64,000 bases of DNA from contig NZ_CP040443.1 in the NCBI RefSeq assembly GCF_005843885.1, positions 3,596,001-3,660,000 on the forward strand, in the 5' to 3' direction. The position numbers and the translations under genes are program-made. How positions within the stretch are numbered: the first letter of the stretch is position 1; each line of letters starts with the position of its first letter. Shown here in pieces: positions 54,770-62,479 of this stretch. The DNA comes from Escherichia sp. E4742 (GTDB lineage Bacteria > Pseudomonadota > Gammaproteobacteria > Enterobacterales > Enterobacteriaceae). The notes beneath the pieces are model-generated. The model was not told where the DNA came from and searched no databases. It worked only from the letters and a program-made list of their open reading frames with translations.

Positions 54770-55418
54770 GGACGAAACACCGTTGGCAGAAATGCATGCG
54801 GAATATATTCGTCACATTCCCGGCTTCAGTCAGATATTGCTGGCGGGAAACCTGGCGCAGGCCCGAATGATGATTGAGCGTTTTAAGCCGGGGCTTATCT
54901 TGCTGGATAACTATCTTCCTGATGGTAGGGGCATTAATTTGTTGCATGAGTTGGTGCAGACGCATTACCCCGGTGATGTGGTGTTTACCACTGCCGCCAG
55001 CGATATGGAAACGGTATCTGAGGCTGTGCGCTGCGGTGTGTTTGATTATTTAATCAAGCCAATCGCTTATGAGCGTCTGGGGCAGACATTAACTCGTTAT
55101 CGCCAGCGTAGACACATGCTGGAAAGTATTGATAGCGCCAGTCAGAAGCAAATTGATGAGATGTTCAACGCTTACGCTCGCGGTGAACCAAAGGATGAGC
55201 TGCCAACTGGCATTGACGCGTTGACGCTAAACGCAGTGAGAAAACTGTTCAAGGAGCCTGGTGTGCAACATACGGCTGAGACAGTAGCGCAGGCTTTAAC
55301 CATAAGCCGCACCACTGCGAGACGTTATCTTGAATATTGCGCCAGCCGACATCTGATCATCGCTGAGATTGTTCACGGCAAAGTTGGCCGGCCACAACGC
55401 ATTTACCACAGCGGATGA
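54738..55418 (+). CDS. dpiA: DpiA (CitB), response regulator
   Basis: The 226-residue regulator has a receiver domain with VEDE, phospho-acceptor Asp57 in LILLDNYLPDG and the switch Lys in LIKPIAYERL. The C-terminal helix-turn-helix (ALTISRTTARRYLEYC) binds DNA. It activates citCDEFXGT; K-12 DpiA also binds AT-rich replication origins and can induce SOS. It is coupled to dpiB by a 32-base overlap. A hairpin separates it from dcuC. Confidence 0.97.
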   Translation: MTAPLTLLIVEDETPLAEMHAEYIRHIPGFSQILLAGNLAQARMMIERFKPGLILLDNYLPDGRGINLLHELVQTHYPGDVVFTTAASDMETVSEAVRCGVFDYLIKPIAYERLGQTLTRYRQRRHMLESIDSASQKQIDEMFNAYARGEPKDELPTGIDALTLNAVRKLFKEPGVQHTAETVAQALTISRTTARRYLEYCASRHLIIAEIVHGKVGRPQRIYHSG

Positions 55419-55426
55419 AGAGAGTG

Positions 55427-55449
55427 CCGGAGGACGCGCTCCTCCGGCC
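55427..55449. terminator. Bidirectional hairpin between dpiA and dcuC
   Basis: GCCGGAGGA (55427-55435) pairs with TCCTCCGGC (55441-55449) around CGCGC. Neither strand has a T-run afterwards, so termination could need Rho or be partial. It fills most of the 38-base gap between convergent stops. Confidence 0.6.
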
Positions 55450-55456
55450 AGGGAAA

Positions 55457-56842
55457 TCACTTACCAGCAACCGCGGCGGTAGTACCGGGTACCATCAACT
55501 CTGTAGCCACAATGACAATCACCAGCCCAACAAGCACCGGCACCGAGGTGCGTTTAACCACTTCAAAAGGTGATATTTTAGCCATCCCGGCAACGGCAAC
55601 CACCACGCCAGAGACTGGCGAAAGCGTGCGCCCCAGGTTTGACGCCTGCAGCATCGGGATTGTCAGGTACGCCGGGTTAATGCCGGAAGAGTGTGCCAGT
55701 TTCGGGATCATCTCAACAAAGGCATAGAAAGGCGCATTGCCGGAACCAGTGGTGACTGCTGCCAGCATTGTCAGGATAACCAGCACCAGCATCAGGATAA
55801 TGCTCGCCGAGCCGAACGAGGTGGCGATTGAGATCAGGCTCTGGATAAAGCCGATGGTGCTAAGGCCCTGAGCGAAAACCCCTGCGGCAACTAATAACAT
55901 TACTACGTTAGCGAAGGCATCAGCCATGCCGCGGTAAGCCACCTCGAGGCCCGAAAAGACTTTTTGCGTATTAAAGCCGCGAAGAAATTCCAGAACAGAG
56001 GCAATCAGCATACAGATCACCAGAATGGTGATGATGTGCAATTGCGGACCCCATTTACCGTCAAAAAATAGCACGCCAATGATCGGTGTAAACGGCAGAA
56101 TGGCGTAAAACGCGGGTGCGGTGGTTGTGATTTCGCTGACATCTAACATTTCATGAGAGATGTGCTCTTTTTTGTCCAGATAACGCTGCCAGAAAAAGTG
56201 GGCAATCGCCATGCCGATAATCGCGGCAATTGAGATAGGAAGTGTTGTTTTGAAGGCGAAGTCAATCAGCGGCATTTCAGAAGCCTGTGCTGCCAGCACC
56301 ACATCACCAGATGTTGGTGCGAGAATAATTGCTGCTGGTGAGGCACAAATGGCAGCTGCCGCGCCGCGACTGATACCAACGTTCACCATCACCGGGAACA
56401 ACGTTGCCATCAGTAAAACGCCAAGACCGGTTGCGGAGGAGACTGCCAGTGACATCAGACAGGCGACAAAGTAGGCGGCAATCATCAGCAGGTAAGGGGA
56501 GTTAATGTACTGCAGCGGTTTTGATGCCAGTTTGACAACCATATCGTTCGCGCCAATGTGGGTCATATAAGCGGCAAAGCCACACAGCATCATGATCATC
56601 ATGCCGAGATCGCCGCCACGGCTCATCAGTAATATTTTAATGTATTCAACGATATCTGTGGCGCTGTAGCCAGTGGAAGTCTGGCTGGAGGGTAAAACTT
56701 TGTGTCCCATTATAGCGCTGATGATCAGCAGTAGCAGGCCGCCAACAAATAGCACCCCGGTGGCGGAATACCCTTTAATGATGTAGCGAGCTACACCCAC
56801 AATAACGACAACCCCAATAAGGAGTTCAATAAATGTCTGCAT
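55457..56842 (-). CDS. dcuC: DcuC, anaerobic C4-dicarboxylate transporter
   Basis: The 461-residue inner-membrane transporter has about 12 hydrophobic helices and is of the DcuC family. Conserved segments include GVLLMATLFPVMVNVGISRGAAAAIC and ASPAAIILAPTSGDVVLAAQASEMP. It works mainly in succinate efflux during fermentation, a logical neighbour of citrate:succinate exchange by CitT. Length equals K-12 DcuC. Confidence 0.97.
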   Translation of the reverse strand: MQTFIELLIGVVVIVGVARYIIKGYSATGVLFVGGLLLLIISAIMGHKVLPSSQTSTGYSATDIVEYIKILLMSRGGDLGMMIMMLCGFAAYMTHIGANDMVVKLASKPLQYINSPYLLMIAAYFVACLMSLAVSSATGLGVLLMATLFPVMVNVGISRGAAAAICASPAAIILAPTSGDVVLAAQASEMPLIDFAFKTTLPISIAAIIGMAIAHFFWQRYLDKKEHISHEMLDVSEITTTAPAFYAILPFTPIIGVLFFDGKWGPQLHIITILVICMLIASVLEFLRGFNTQKVFSGLEVAYRGMADAFANVVMLLVAAGVFAQGLSTIGFIQSLISIATSFGSASIILMLVLVILTMLAAVTTGSGNAPFYAFVEMIPKLAHSSGINPAYLTIPMLQASNLGRTLSPVSGVVVAVAGMAKISPFEVVKRTSVPVLVGLVIVIVATELMVPGTTAAVAGK

Positions 56843-57332
56843 ATTCTTTCCTGTCTCCAGAATCTACAATAAATAATAAAAAAATCCTAAAATAAGAAAA
56901 AAATATGCCGAATAAATTGACATCAGGTGCTGATTGAAATCAAGAAAGCTGTCATTAAGACATTGATGTTGTTGTTTTTATACCTGGATAACAAAATTTA
57001 TTTTAGGGGGAGTAATTACAACATAGCGATGTTTATAAACTGATGAATAATTGATGCGATTTTGTTAATTATTTTATGGTGTTTTGTCCGTCCAAAAAAT
57101 ACTCTTGTATGAGTATCATGTGGCAATACAAACAATGATTTTATTGATTGTTTCATTGTATCTAATTGAAAGATAAGTGAATGATAAATGTTTTTATGGG
57201 GGTGACTTTTATTTGCATGAGTTGTTCTTTAGCTGAAAATATTTCTTAGTCTCAGGAATAACCCGATGGTTTTATTAGTAAATTTTATGAAATAAATTTT
57301 TCAGGCGCTCGGATTATTCTTTATGTTTGCCT
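56843..57332. other. AT-rich intergenic region between dcuC and pagP
   Basis: About 490 bases of AT-rich sequence precede the pagP promoter and cover the dcuC upstream region. An imperfect inverted pair (ACAATGA...TCATTGT near 57132-57160) and TGTTTATAAAC-like half palindromes (near 57029) are visible. I see no credible gene. FNR and other sites for dcuC are expected but I could not place them reliably. Confidence 0.4.
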
Positions 57333-57367
57333 TGTTAAGGTTGTATTTATTTTTCTTTGGCTATGCT
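57333..57367 (+). promoter_or_regulatory. PhoP-type box and -10 upstream of pagP
   Basis: TGTTAA-GGTTG-TATTTA (57333-57349) matches the direct-repeat PhoP box (T/G)GTTTA-N5-(T/G)GTTTA with one mismatch in each half. The hexamer TATGCT at 57362-57367 follows after exactly 12 bases, the spacing usual for PhoP-activated promoters. pagP is PhoP-activated in Salmonella and E. coli. The predicted leader is about 30 bases. Confidence 0.65.
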
Positions 57368-57403
57368 GGTAATATATTTTTGATAAGTTTTCTGTGGTTG
57401 CTA

Positions 57404-57964
57404 ATGGGCGCTAGTAAATGTGTTACCGTATTTTCCTTTACTTTTATTCAGTTAATCAGCATTGAAGAAGTTTCTGCTAGTGCAGAGCAATGGATTACGA
57501 CATTTAAAGATAATGTCGCAGAAACCTGGCAGCGGCCAGAACATTATGATCTGTATATTCCCGCCATTACCTGGCATGCACGTTTCGCTTATGACAAAGA
57601 AAAAACCGATCGCTATAACGAAAGACCGTGGGGTGGCGGTTTTGGTCAGTCACGTTGGGATGAGAAAGGCAACTGGCACGGTTTGTACGCGATGGCGTTT
57701 AAGGATTCGTGGAATAAATGGGAGCCCATTGCCGGATACGGTTGGGAAAGTACCTGGCGACCGCTTGCCGATGAAAACTTTCATGTCGGTCTGGGATTCA
57801 CCGCTGGTGTGACGGCGCGTGATAACTGGAACTACATACCTGTTCCGCTGATACTGCCATTGGCTTCTGTGGGCTATGGCCCTGCGACTTTTCAGATGAC
57901 CTATATCCCTGGCACTTACAACAACGGCAATGTTTACTTTGCCTGGATGCGGTTTCAGTTTTAG
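57404..57964 (+). CDS. pagP: PagP, lipid A palmitoyltransferase
   Basis: The 186-residue outer-membrane enzyme moves palmitate from phospholipid to lipid A. A signal peptide (about 25 residues) precedes the barrel; catalytic His58 (ITWHARF), Asp101 and Ser102 (AFKDSW) are present, equal to H33/D76/S77 of the mature enzyme. ATG 57404 gives K-12 length; an upstream ATG adds 27 hydrophobic residues and would overlap the promoter. The first 45 residues differ at many positions from K-12 PagP, while the rest is nearly identical. Confidence 0.95.
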   Translation: MGASKCVTVFSFTFIQLISIEEVSASAEQWITTFKDNVAETWQRPEHYDLYIPAITWHARFAYDKEKTDRYNERPWGGGFGQSRWDEKGNWHGLYAMAFKDSWNKWEPIAGYGWESTWRPLADENFHVGLGFTAGVTARDNWNYIPVPLILPLASVGYGPATFQMTYIPGTYNNGNVYFAWMRFQF

Positions 57965-58138
57965 ACAAGTCACGTTTTAATAAAATCCTTAAAAATCAGT
58001 GTGTAATGAAATTAACATCAAAAATAACGCGACTTTTATCACTTTTTAGTAAAGTTGCACTGGACAAAGCGTACCACAATTGGTGTACTGGTAACCGACA
58101 CAGCATTTGTGTCTATTTTTCATGTAAAGGTAATTTTG
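57965..58138 (+). promoter_or_regulatory. cspE leader region
   Basis: The 174-base region before cspE has an inverted pair GTACCACAATTGGTGTAC at about 58071-58088 and a spacer leading to AAGGTAATTTTG before the ATG. Csp genes have structured 5' leaders with temperature-sensitive stability; this region fits that plan, but I cannot fix the transcription start. Confidence 0.45.
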
Positions 58139-58348
58139 ATGTCTAAGATTAAAGGTAACGTTAAGTGGTTTAATGAGTCCAAAGGATTCGGTTTCATTAC
58201 TCCGGAAGACGGCAGCAAAGATGTGTTCGTACACTTCTCTGCAATCCAGACTAATGGTTTTAAAACTCTTGCTGAAGGTCAGCGCGTAGAGTTCGAAATC
58301 ACTAACGGTGCCAAAGGCCCTTCTGCTGCAAACGTAATCGCTCTGTAA
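58139..58348 (+). CDS. cspE: CspE, cold-shock-domain RNA chaperone
   Basis: The 69-residue protein is a single cold-shock domain with RNP1 KGFGFI and RNP2 VFVHF. CspE is made at all temperatures, melts RNA hairpins and acts as an antiterminator. ATG 58139 ([12 protein letters not shown]) is standard; in-frame codons upstream are leader. A clear terminator follows. Confidence 0.98.
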
Positions 58349-58369
58349 GATACGTCAGCAAGAATTCAA

Positions 58370-58397
58370 AACCCGCTTATTCAGCGGGTTTTTTTTG
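58370..58397 (+). terminator. Terminator of cspE
   Basis: AACCCGC (58370-58376) pairs with GCGGGTT (58384-58390) around seven bases, followed by a run of T. The convergent fluC stop is at 58402, just beyond. Confidence 0.92.
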
Positions 58398-58401
58398 GTC
58401 T

Positions 58402-58785
58402 TCAGTGTGCGGTTGATGCTGAAAATAGCCAAAAAGCCAGTGCGGTCATGGCAAAGGAACCTAACAGGTTAACGAAGACGTTCAGTAGCGCCCAGCCAAA
58501 ACGCCCCTCCTGCAATAAAAACACCACTTCTGCCGAAAATGTTGAGAAGGTCGTTAGCCCGCCACAAAAACCAGTGGTGATTAATACTTTCCACACCGGA
58601 TCGATATTAGTCATGCGGCTAAACCAGGCAAACCCCATTCCTATGATAAATGCCCCAATCAGGTTTGCTGCCAGAGTTCCGAGTGGAATAGCCTGGTGCA
58701 GTGGGTTAAATCGCATACTTAACATCCATCTCGCCACGCTTCCCGTACCACCACCAATAAAAACTGCTAAAAGGAGTTGTAACAC
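58402..58785 (-). CDS. fluC: FluC (CrcB), fluoride ion channel
   Basis: The 127-residue four-helix membrane protein exports fluoride as an antiparallel dimer. Motifs GGGTGSVARW (about residues 11-20) and TTGFCGGLTTFSTFS (about 70-84, with the Phe box and Na+ site) are present. It is divergent from ybeM with 92 bases between starts. No fluoride-riboswitch sequence is seen in front of it. Confidence 0.97.
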   Translation of the reverse strand: MLQLLLAVFIGGGTGSVARWMLSMRFNPLHQAIPLGTLAANLIGAFIIGMGFAWFSRMTNIDPVWKVLITTGFCGGLTTFSTFSAEVVFLLQEGRFGWALLNVFVNLLGSFAMTALAFWLFSASTAH

Positions 58786-58877
58786 AGCTAAATCCTGCTA
58801 TTTGATTTGTATGAGTGATAAGTTTAACGCCGAATATTCGTCGTTGGCGAATTTTACAACTCTGACAGGAGGTGACA

Positions 58878-59666
58878 ATGCTGGTTGCCGCAGGACAATT
58901 TGCTGTTACATCAATATGGGAAAAGAACGCTGAGATTTGCGCCTCGTTAATGGCACAGGCGGCGGAAAACGACGTATCGCTGTTTGTCCTGCCGGAAGCG
59001 CTTCTGGCGCGCGACGATCTTGACCCGAATTTGTCAGTTAAATCGGCACAGTTGCTGGAAGGGGAATTCCTCGGACGTTTACTGCGGGAAAGTAAACGTA
59101 ACATGATGACGACGATTCTGACGATTCATGTTCCCTCAACCCCTGGGCGCGCGTGGAATATGCTGGTGGCGCTGCAGGCGGGGAAAATTGTCGCCCACTA
59201 TGCCAAATTGCATCTCTATGATGCGTTTTCCATTCAGGAATCGCGCCATGTGGATGCAGGTGATGAAATAGCCCCTTTACTGGAGGTTGAAGGCATGAAC
59301 GTGGGGCTGATGACTTGCTATGATTTACGCTTTCCTGAGTTGGCATTAGCCCTGGCATTACAGGGCGCGGAAATCCTGATCCTGCCAGCGGCCTGGGTTC
59401 GCGGGCCACTCAAAGAGCACCACTGGTCAACCTTGCTAGCCGCTCGTGCTCTGGATACCACCTGTTATATGGTGGCAGCGGGGGAGTGCGGGAACAAAAA
59501 TATCGGGCAAAGCCGGATTATAGATCCCTTTGGTGTCACCATTGCGGCAGCGGCAGAAATGCCTGCGCTCATTATGGCGGAAGTGACGCCCGAACGTGTG
59601 CGTCAGGTGCGCGCGCAACTTCCCGTCTTAAACAACCGTCGCTTTGCGCCGCCGCAATTATTATGA
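58878..59666 (+). CDS. ybeM: YbeM, deaminated-glutathione amidase (nitrilase family), full length
   Basis: The 262-residue enzyme is of the Nit1/C-N hydrolase family and repairs deaminated glutathione. The catalytic triad is complete: Glu40 (VLPEAL), Lys110 (AKLHLY) and Cys147 (TCYDLRFPE). ATG 58878 follows AGGAGG; a GTG two codons earlier is less likely. In K-12 MG1655, as I recall, this gene is damaged by an internal lesion; here it is whole. tatE follows after 128 bases. Confidence 0.93.
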   Translation: MLVAAGQFAVTSIWEKNAEICASLMAQAAENDVSLFVLPEALLARDDLDPNLSVKSAQLLEGEFLGRLLRESKRNMMTTILTIHVPSTPGRAWNMLVALQAGKIVAHYAKLHLYDAFSIQESRHVDAGDEIAPLLEVEGMNVGLMTCYDLRFPELALALALQGAEILILPAAWVRGPLKEHHWSTLLAARALDTTCYMVAAGECGNKNIGQSRIIDPFGVTIAAAAEMPALIMAEVTPERVRQVRAQLPVLNNRRFAPPQLL

Positions 59667-59794
59667 TGTTTTTTTACTCGGCGCTTGATTCACCTTGTTA
59701 CAGATTGCTATTGTGTGCGCGCGTCGAATGACCGTTAATATTCTCTGGTTTTTAAGGCGCGTTCTGTTGCCAGTTTTATGTCAAGAAGGTATCT

Positions 59795-59998
59795 ATGGGT
59801 GAGATTAGTATTACCAAACTGCTGGTAGTTGCGGCGCTGGTCGTTCTGCTGTTTGGGACTAAGAAGTTACGTACGCTGGGCGGAGACCTGGGAGCGGCCA
59901 TTAAAGGGTTCAAGAAAGCGATGAATGATGATGACGCTGCGGCTAAAAAAGGCGCAGACGTTGATATTCAGGCTGAAAAGCTCTCTCATAAAGAGTGA
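59795..59998 (+). CDS. tatE: TatE, twin-arginine translocase subunit
   Basis: The 67-residue TatA-like protein has MGEISITKLLVVAALVVLLFG as its membrane helix, FGTKKLRTLG as the hinge and an amphipathic helix to about residue 45. It can partly replace TatA. Low amounts are made from this separate locus. A terminator lies 43 bases after its stop. Confidence 0.97.
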   Translation: MGEISITKLLVVAALVVLLFGTKKLRTLGGDLGAAIKGFKKAMNDDDAAAKKGADVDIQAEKLSHKE

Positions 59999-60040
59999 CG
60001 TGGCGAGCAGGACGCTCCCTCAATATCTTGTTCGATAAAA

Positions 60041-60068
60041 AAACCCGCTTCAGATAGCGGGTTTTTTA
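60041..60068. terminator. Bidirectional terminator between tatE and lipA
   Basis: AAACCCGCT (60041-60049) pairs with AGCGGGTTT (60056-60064) around six bases, with T-runs on both strands. It serves convergent tatE and lipA. Confidence 0.92.
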
Positions 60069-60097
60069 TCAGACAGATGTAAGCAATTATTACGCGA

Positions 60098-61063
60098 TTA
60101 CTTAACTTCCATCCCTTTCGCCTGCAAGTCGGCGTGGTACGAAGAGCGGACAAACGGACCGCATGCAGCATGGGTAAAGCCCATCGCCAGCGCTTCGGCC
60201 TTCATTTCATCAAACTCATCTGGGCTAACGTAGCGTTGTACCGGCAGGTGATGGCGGCTTGGCTGCAGATATTGCCCCAGTGTCAACATGGTTACACCAT
60301 GGCGGCGCAGATCGCGCATGACTTCAATAATCTCTTCATTGGTTTCACCCAGCCCCACCATCAAACCGGATTTGGTCGGGATCTCCGGATGCGCTTCTTT
60401 AAAGCGTTCCAATAGTTTTAGCGACCAGTTGTAATCTGCGCCCGGGCGTACCTGACGGTAAATACGCGGTACGTTTTCCAGGTTGTGGTTGAACACATCT
60501 GGCGGCGTGGCGGTCAGAATATCCAGCGCGCGATCCATACGACCACGGAAATCCGGCACCAGAGTTTCAATTTTGATTTCCGGGCTTTTTTCCCGGATGG
60601 CAGTAATGCAATCCGCAAAGTGCTGGGCTCCGCCATCGCGCAGGTCATCGCGGTCAACGGAGGTGATAACCACATAACGCAGCGCCATATCAGCAATGGT
60701 CTGCGCCAGTTTTACCGGCTCGTTGGCATCCGGGGCGACCGGGCGACCGTGGGCAACGTCACAGAACGGACAACGGCGCGTACAAATGGCGCCGAGGATC
60801 ATAAACGTTGCTGTGCCGTGGTTGAAGCATTCTGCCAGGTTAGGGCAGGAGGCTTCCTCACAGACAGAATGCAGGCCATTTTTGCGCATTGCGGCTTTGA
60901 TGCCCTGGATACGTGTAGAGTCCGCGGGAAGCTTGATTTTCATCCATTCCGGCTTGCGCAGCAGGGCTTCGCGCTCTGTTGCCACGTTTTTAACCGGGAT
61001 AAGGGCCATCTTATCGGCATCGCGGTATTTAACACCGCGTTCCATCACAATGGGTTTACTCAT
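60098..61063 (-). CDS. lipA: LipA, lipoyl synthase
   Basis: The 321-residue radical-SAM enzyme inserts two sulfurs into octanoyl groups on E2 and H proteins. Radical-SAM cluster Cys94, Cys98 and Cys101 (CTRRCPFC) and auxiliary cluster Cys68, Cys73 and Cys79 (CEEASCPNLAEC) are complete. Length equals K-12. It works directly after LipB, which lies upstream on the same strand. In K-12 ybeF stands between them; here there is only a 302-base gap. Confidence 0.98.
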   Translation of the reverse strand: MSKPIVMERGVKYRDADKMALIPVKNVATEREALLRKPEWMKIKLPADSTRIQGIKAAMRKNGLHSVCEEASCPNLAECFNHGTATFMILGAICTRRCPFCDVAHGRPVAPDANEPVKLAQTIADMALRYVVITSVDRDDLRDGGAQHFADCITAIREKSPEIKIETLVPDFRGRMDRALDILTATPPDVFNHNLENVPRIYRQVRPGADYNWSLKLLERFKEAHPEIPTKSGLMVGLGETNEEIIEVMRDLRRHGVTMLTLGQYLQPSRHHLPVQRYVSPDEFDEMKAEALAMGFTHAACGPFVRSSYHADLQAKGMEVK

Positions 61064-61365
61064 AGCGTGCGTGTTCCAGTTGCGAATTACGAAGGAAAGC
61101 GTTTCAATTCAATGGATTGTTGTAATTATCAACTATTTTTGAATTAACGACTGGCAGTATATCATTGAAACGGCCCAGAAAGCAGCCAAAGCGGTCGCGA
61201 AAATGTAAAATTGTTGTTGGTTTGTGCCATTTTATCGTTTGTCGCTGTGAACTCTATGTAACGATACTTTTTCAAAACACATTCGATAGCATCAGTTCCC
61301 CGCGAAGTATTGGAACACGCTGACTACAATGACCCAATATGATTTGGGTCATTTATGAGGGGGAA
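61064..61365. other. Gap between lipA and lipB (no ybeF)
   Basis: These 302 bases contain the lipA leader and promoter region but no gene. A perfect 10-bp palindrome (AATGACCCAA at 61328-61337, TTGGGTCATT at 61344-61353) lies just past the lipB stop and may act as a weak terminator. The LysR-type gene ybeF, present here in K-12 as I recall, is missing. Confidence 0.6.
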
Positions 61366-62007
61366 TTAAGCAGGGATATATTCTACGTCAGGATTTTTGA
61401 GTAGCGCTAAAATATTTGCCAGTAAGCGTGGTGCAATATTATCGGTGGTCGCATCAGGTTTCCATTGCGATATTTTTGCCATTTCCATCCCGGCATAACC
61501 ACAAGGGTTGATACGTAAAAATGGCGAAAGATCCATATTGACGTTTAATGCCAGACCGTGGAATGAACAGCCGCGGCGAATACGCAAACCGAGCGAACAA
61601 ATTTTCTTTTCCCCAACGTAGACACCTGGAGCATCAGCCCGAGGGTGCGCTTCAATATCCAGCTCGGCCAGGGTATTCACTACCGTTTGTTCGAGCAAGG
61701 TCACCAGTTCACGCACGCCCAACTTCCTGCGTTTGAGGTTAAGCAATACATACATCACCTGTTGCCCCGGCCCGTGATAAGTTACCTGGCCGCCACGATC
61801 GCTCTGGATCACCGGAATATCACCCGGCATTAAAATATGTTCCGCTTTACCTGCTTGTCCCTGGGTGAATACAGGATGGTGTTCAACCAACCAGATTTCA
61901 TCAAGGGTATTTTCATCACGGGTATCGGTGAATTCATGCATAGCCTGAGAAATAGGCTCGTAAGGCTGAAGGCCGAGCTGGCGGACAAGAATTTTATCCT
62001 GATACAA
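61366..62007 (-). CDS. lipB: LipB, octanoyltransferase
   Basis: The 213-residue enzyme moves octanoyl groups from acyl carrier protein to lipoyl domains. Catalytic Lys135 (VGEKKICSLG) and Cys169 (INPCGYAG) are present, and RGGQVTYHGPGQ (about residues 71-82) is the family signature. TTG at position 62007 or the nearby ATG: the N-terminus MYQDKILVRQLGLQPYE gives the K-12 213-residue length. ybeD lies about 100 bases upstream. Confidence 0.97.
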   Translation of the reverse strand: MYQDKILVRQLGLQPYEPISQAMHEFTDTRDENTLDEIWLVEHHPVFTQGQAGKAEHILMPGDIPVIQSDRGGQVTYHGPGQQVMYVLLNLKRRKLGVRELVTLLEQTVVNTLAELDIEAHPRADAPGVYVGEKKICSLGLRIRRGCSFHGLALNVNMDLSPFLRINPCGYAGMEMAKISQWKPDATTDNIAPRLLANILALLKNPDVEYIPA

Positions 62008-62106
62008 AACGGCATCTCCGTGGAGAATGAGTAAAAGTGGGGAAAATTATATCACAGCGAGGGGAGGGGAGTTACCCGACCAGAGGCCGGGTAACGGAGA
62101 AGCAAA

Positions 62107-62370
62107 TTACAGAACCATACGGACGATATCGATTTTGCCCAGTTCTTCGTACAGAGTTTCAACCTGCTCGATATGAGTGGCGTTGATAGTGATAGATACC
62201 GAGTGGTAGTTGCCTTTGCTGCTTGGTTTTACCGTTGGGTTGTAGTCACCTGGCGCATGGCGCTGTACCACTTCAACCACCTGATCAACCAGCTCAGGTA
62301 ACGCCTGCCCCATTACTTTGTAGGTAAAAGGAGTAGGGAATTCAAGCAGTTCGTTAAGTTTGGTTTTCAT
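62107..62370 (-). CDS. ybeD: YbeD, DUF493 small regulator-like protein
   Basis: The 87-residue protein has the ferredoxin-like fold shared with allosteric domains such as that of PGDH (TKLNELLEFPTPFTYKVMGQ, then KGNYHSVSITINATHIEQVE). Its function is unproven; neighbourhood with lipB and dacA is conserved in gamma-proteobacteria. It lies between dacA and lipB on the same strand. Confidence 0.95.
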   Translation of the reverse strand: MKTKLNELLEFPTPFTYKVMGQALPELVDQVVEVVQRHAPGDYNPTVKPSSKGNYHSVSITINATHIEQVETLYEELGKIDIVRMVL

Positions 62371-62400
62371 GTCAGCTCCGGCGTAACGTAATTAAATAGC

Positions 62401-62428
62401 AACTCCCGCCAGAGGGCGGGAGTTTTTT
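62401..62428. terminator. Hairpin between dacA and ybeD
   Basis: AACTCCCGCC (62401-62410) pairs with GGCGGGAGTT (62415-62424) around AGAG. The T-run follows on the plus strand, opposite to the direction of dacA and ybeD; on the minus strand the stem is followed by GCTATTTAA. It could stop antisense transcription, or weakly terminate dacA. Confidence 0.55.
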
Positions 62429-62479
62429 ACTGATGCTTAGTATATGGGGGCGGAAATTACACTTTCAAGTGTTCAATTT

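Noticed and set aside
57323..57403. An upstream start adding 27 hydrophobic residues to PagP
   Set aside because: It would overlap the PhoP box and -10 and give a double hydrophobic leader; the ATG at 57404 gives the standard 186 residues.
58786..58877. A fluoride riboswitch in front of fluC
   Set aside because: Neither strand shows the conserved GGNGATGG and CTGATG segments of that riboswitch.
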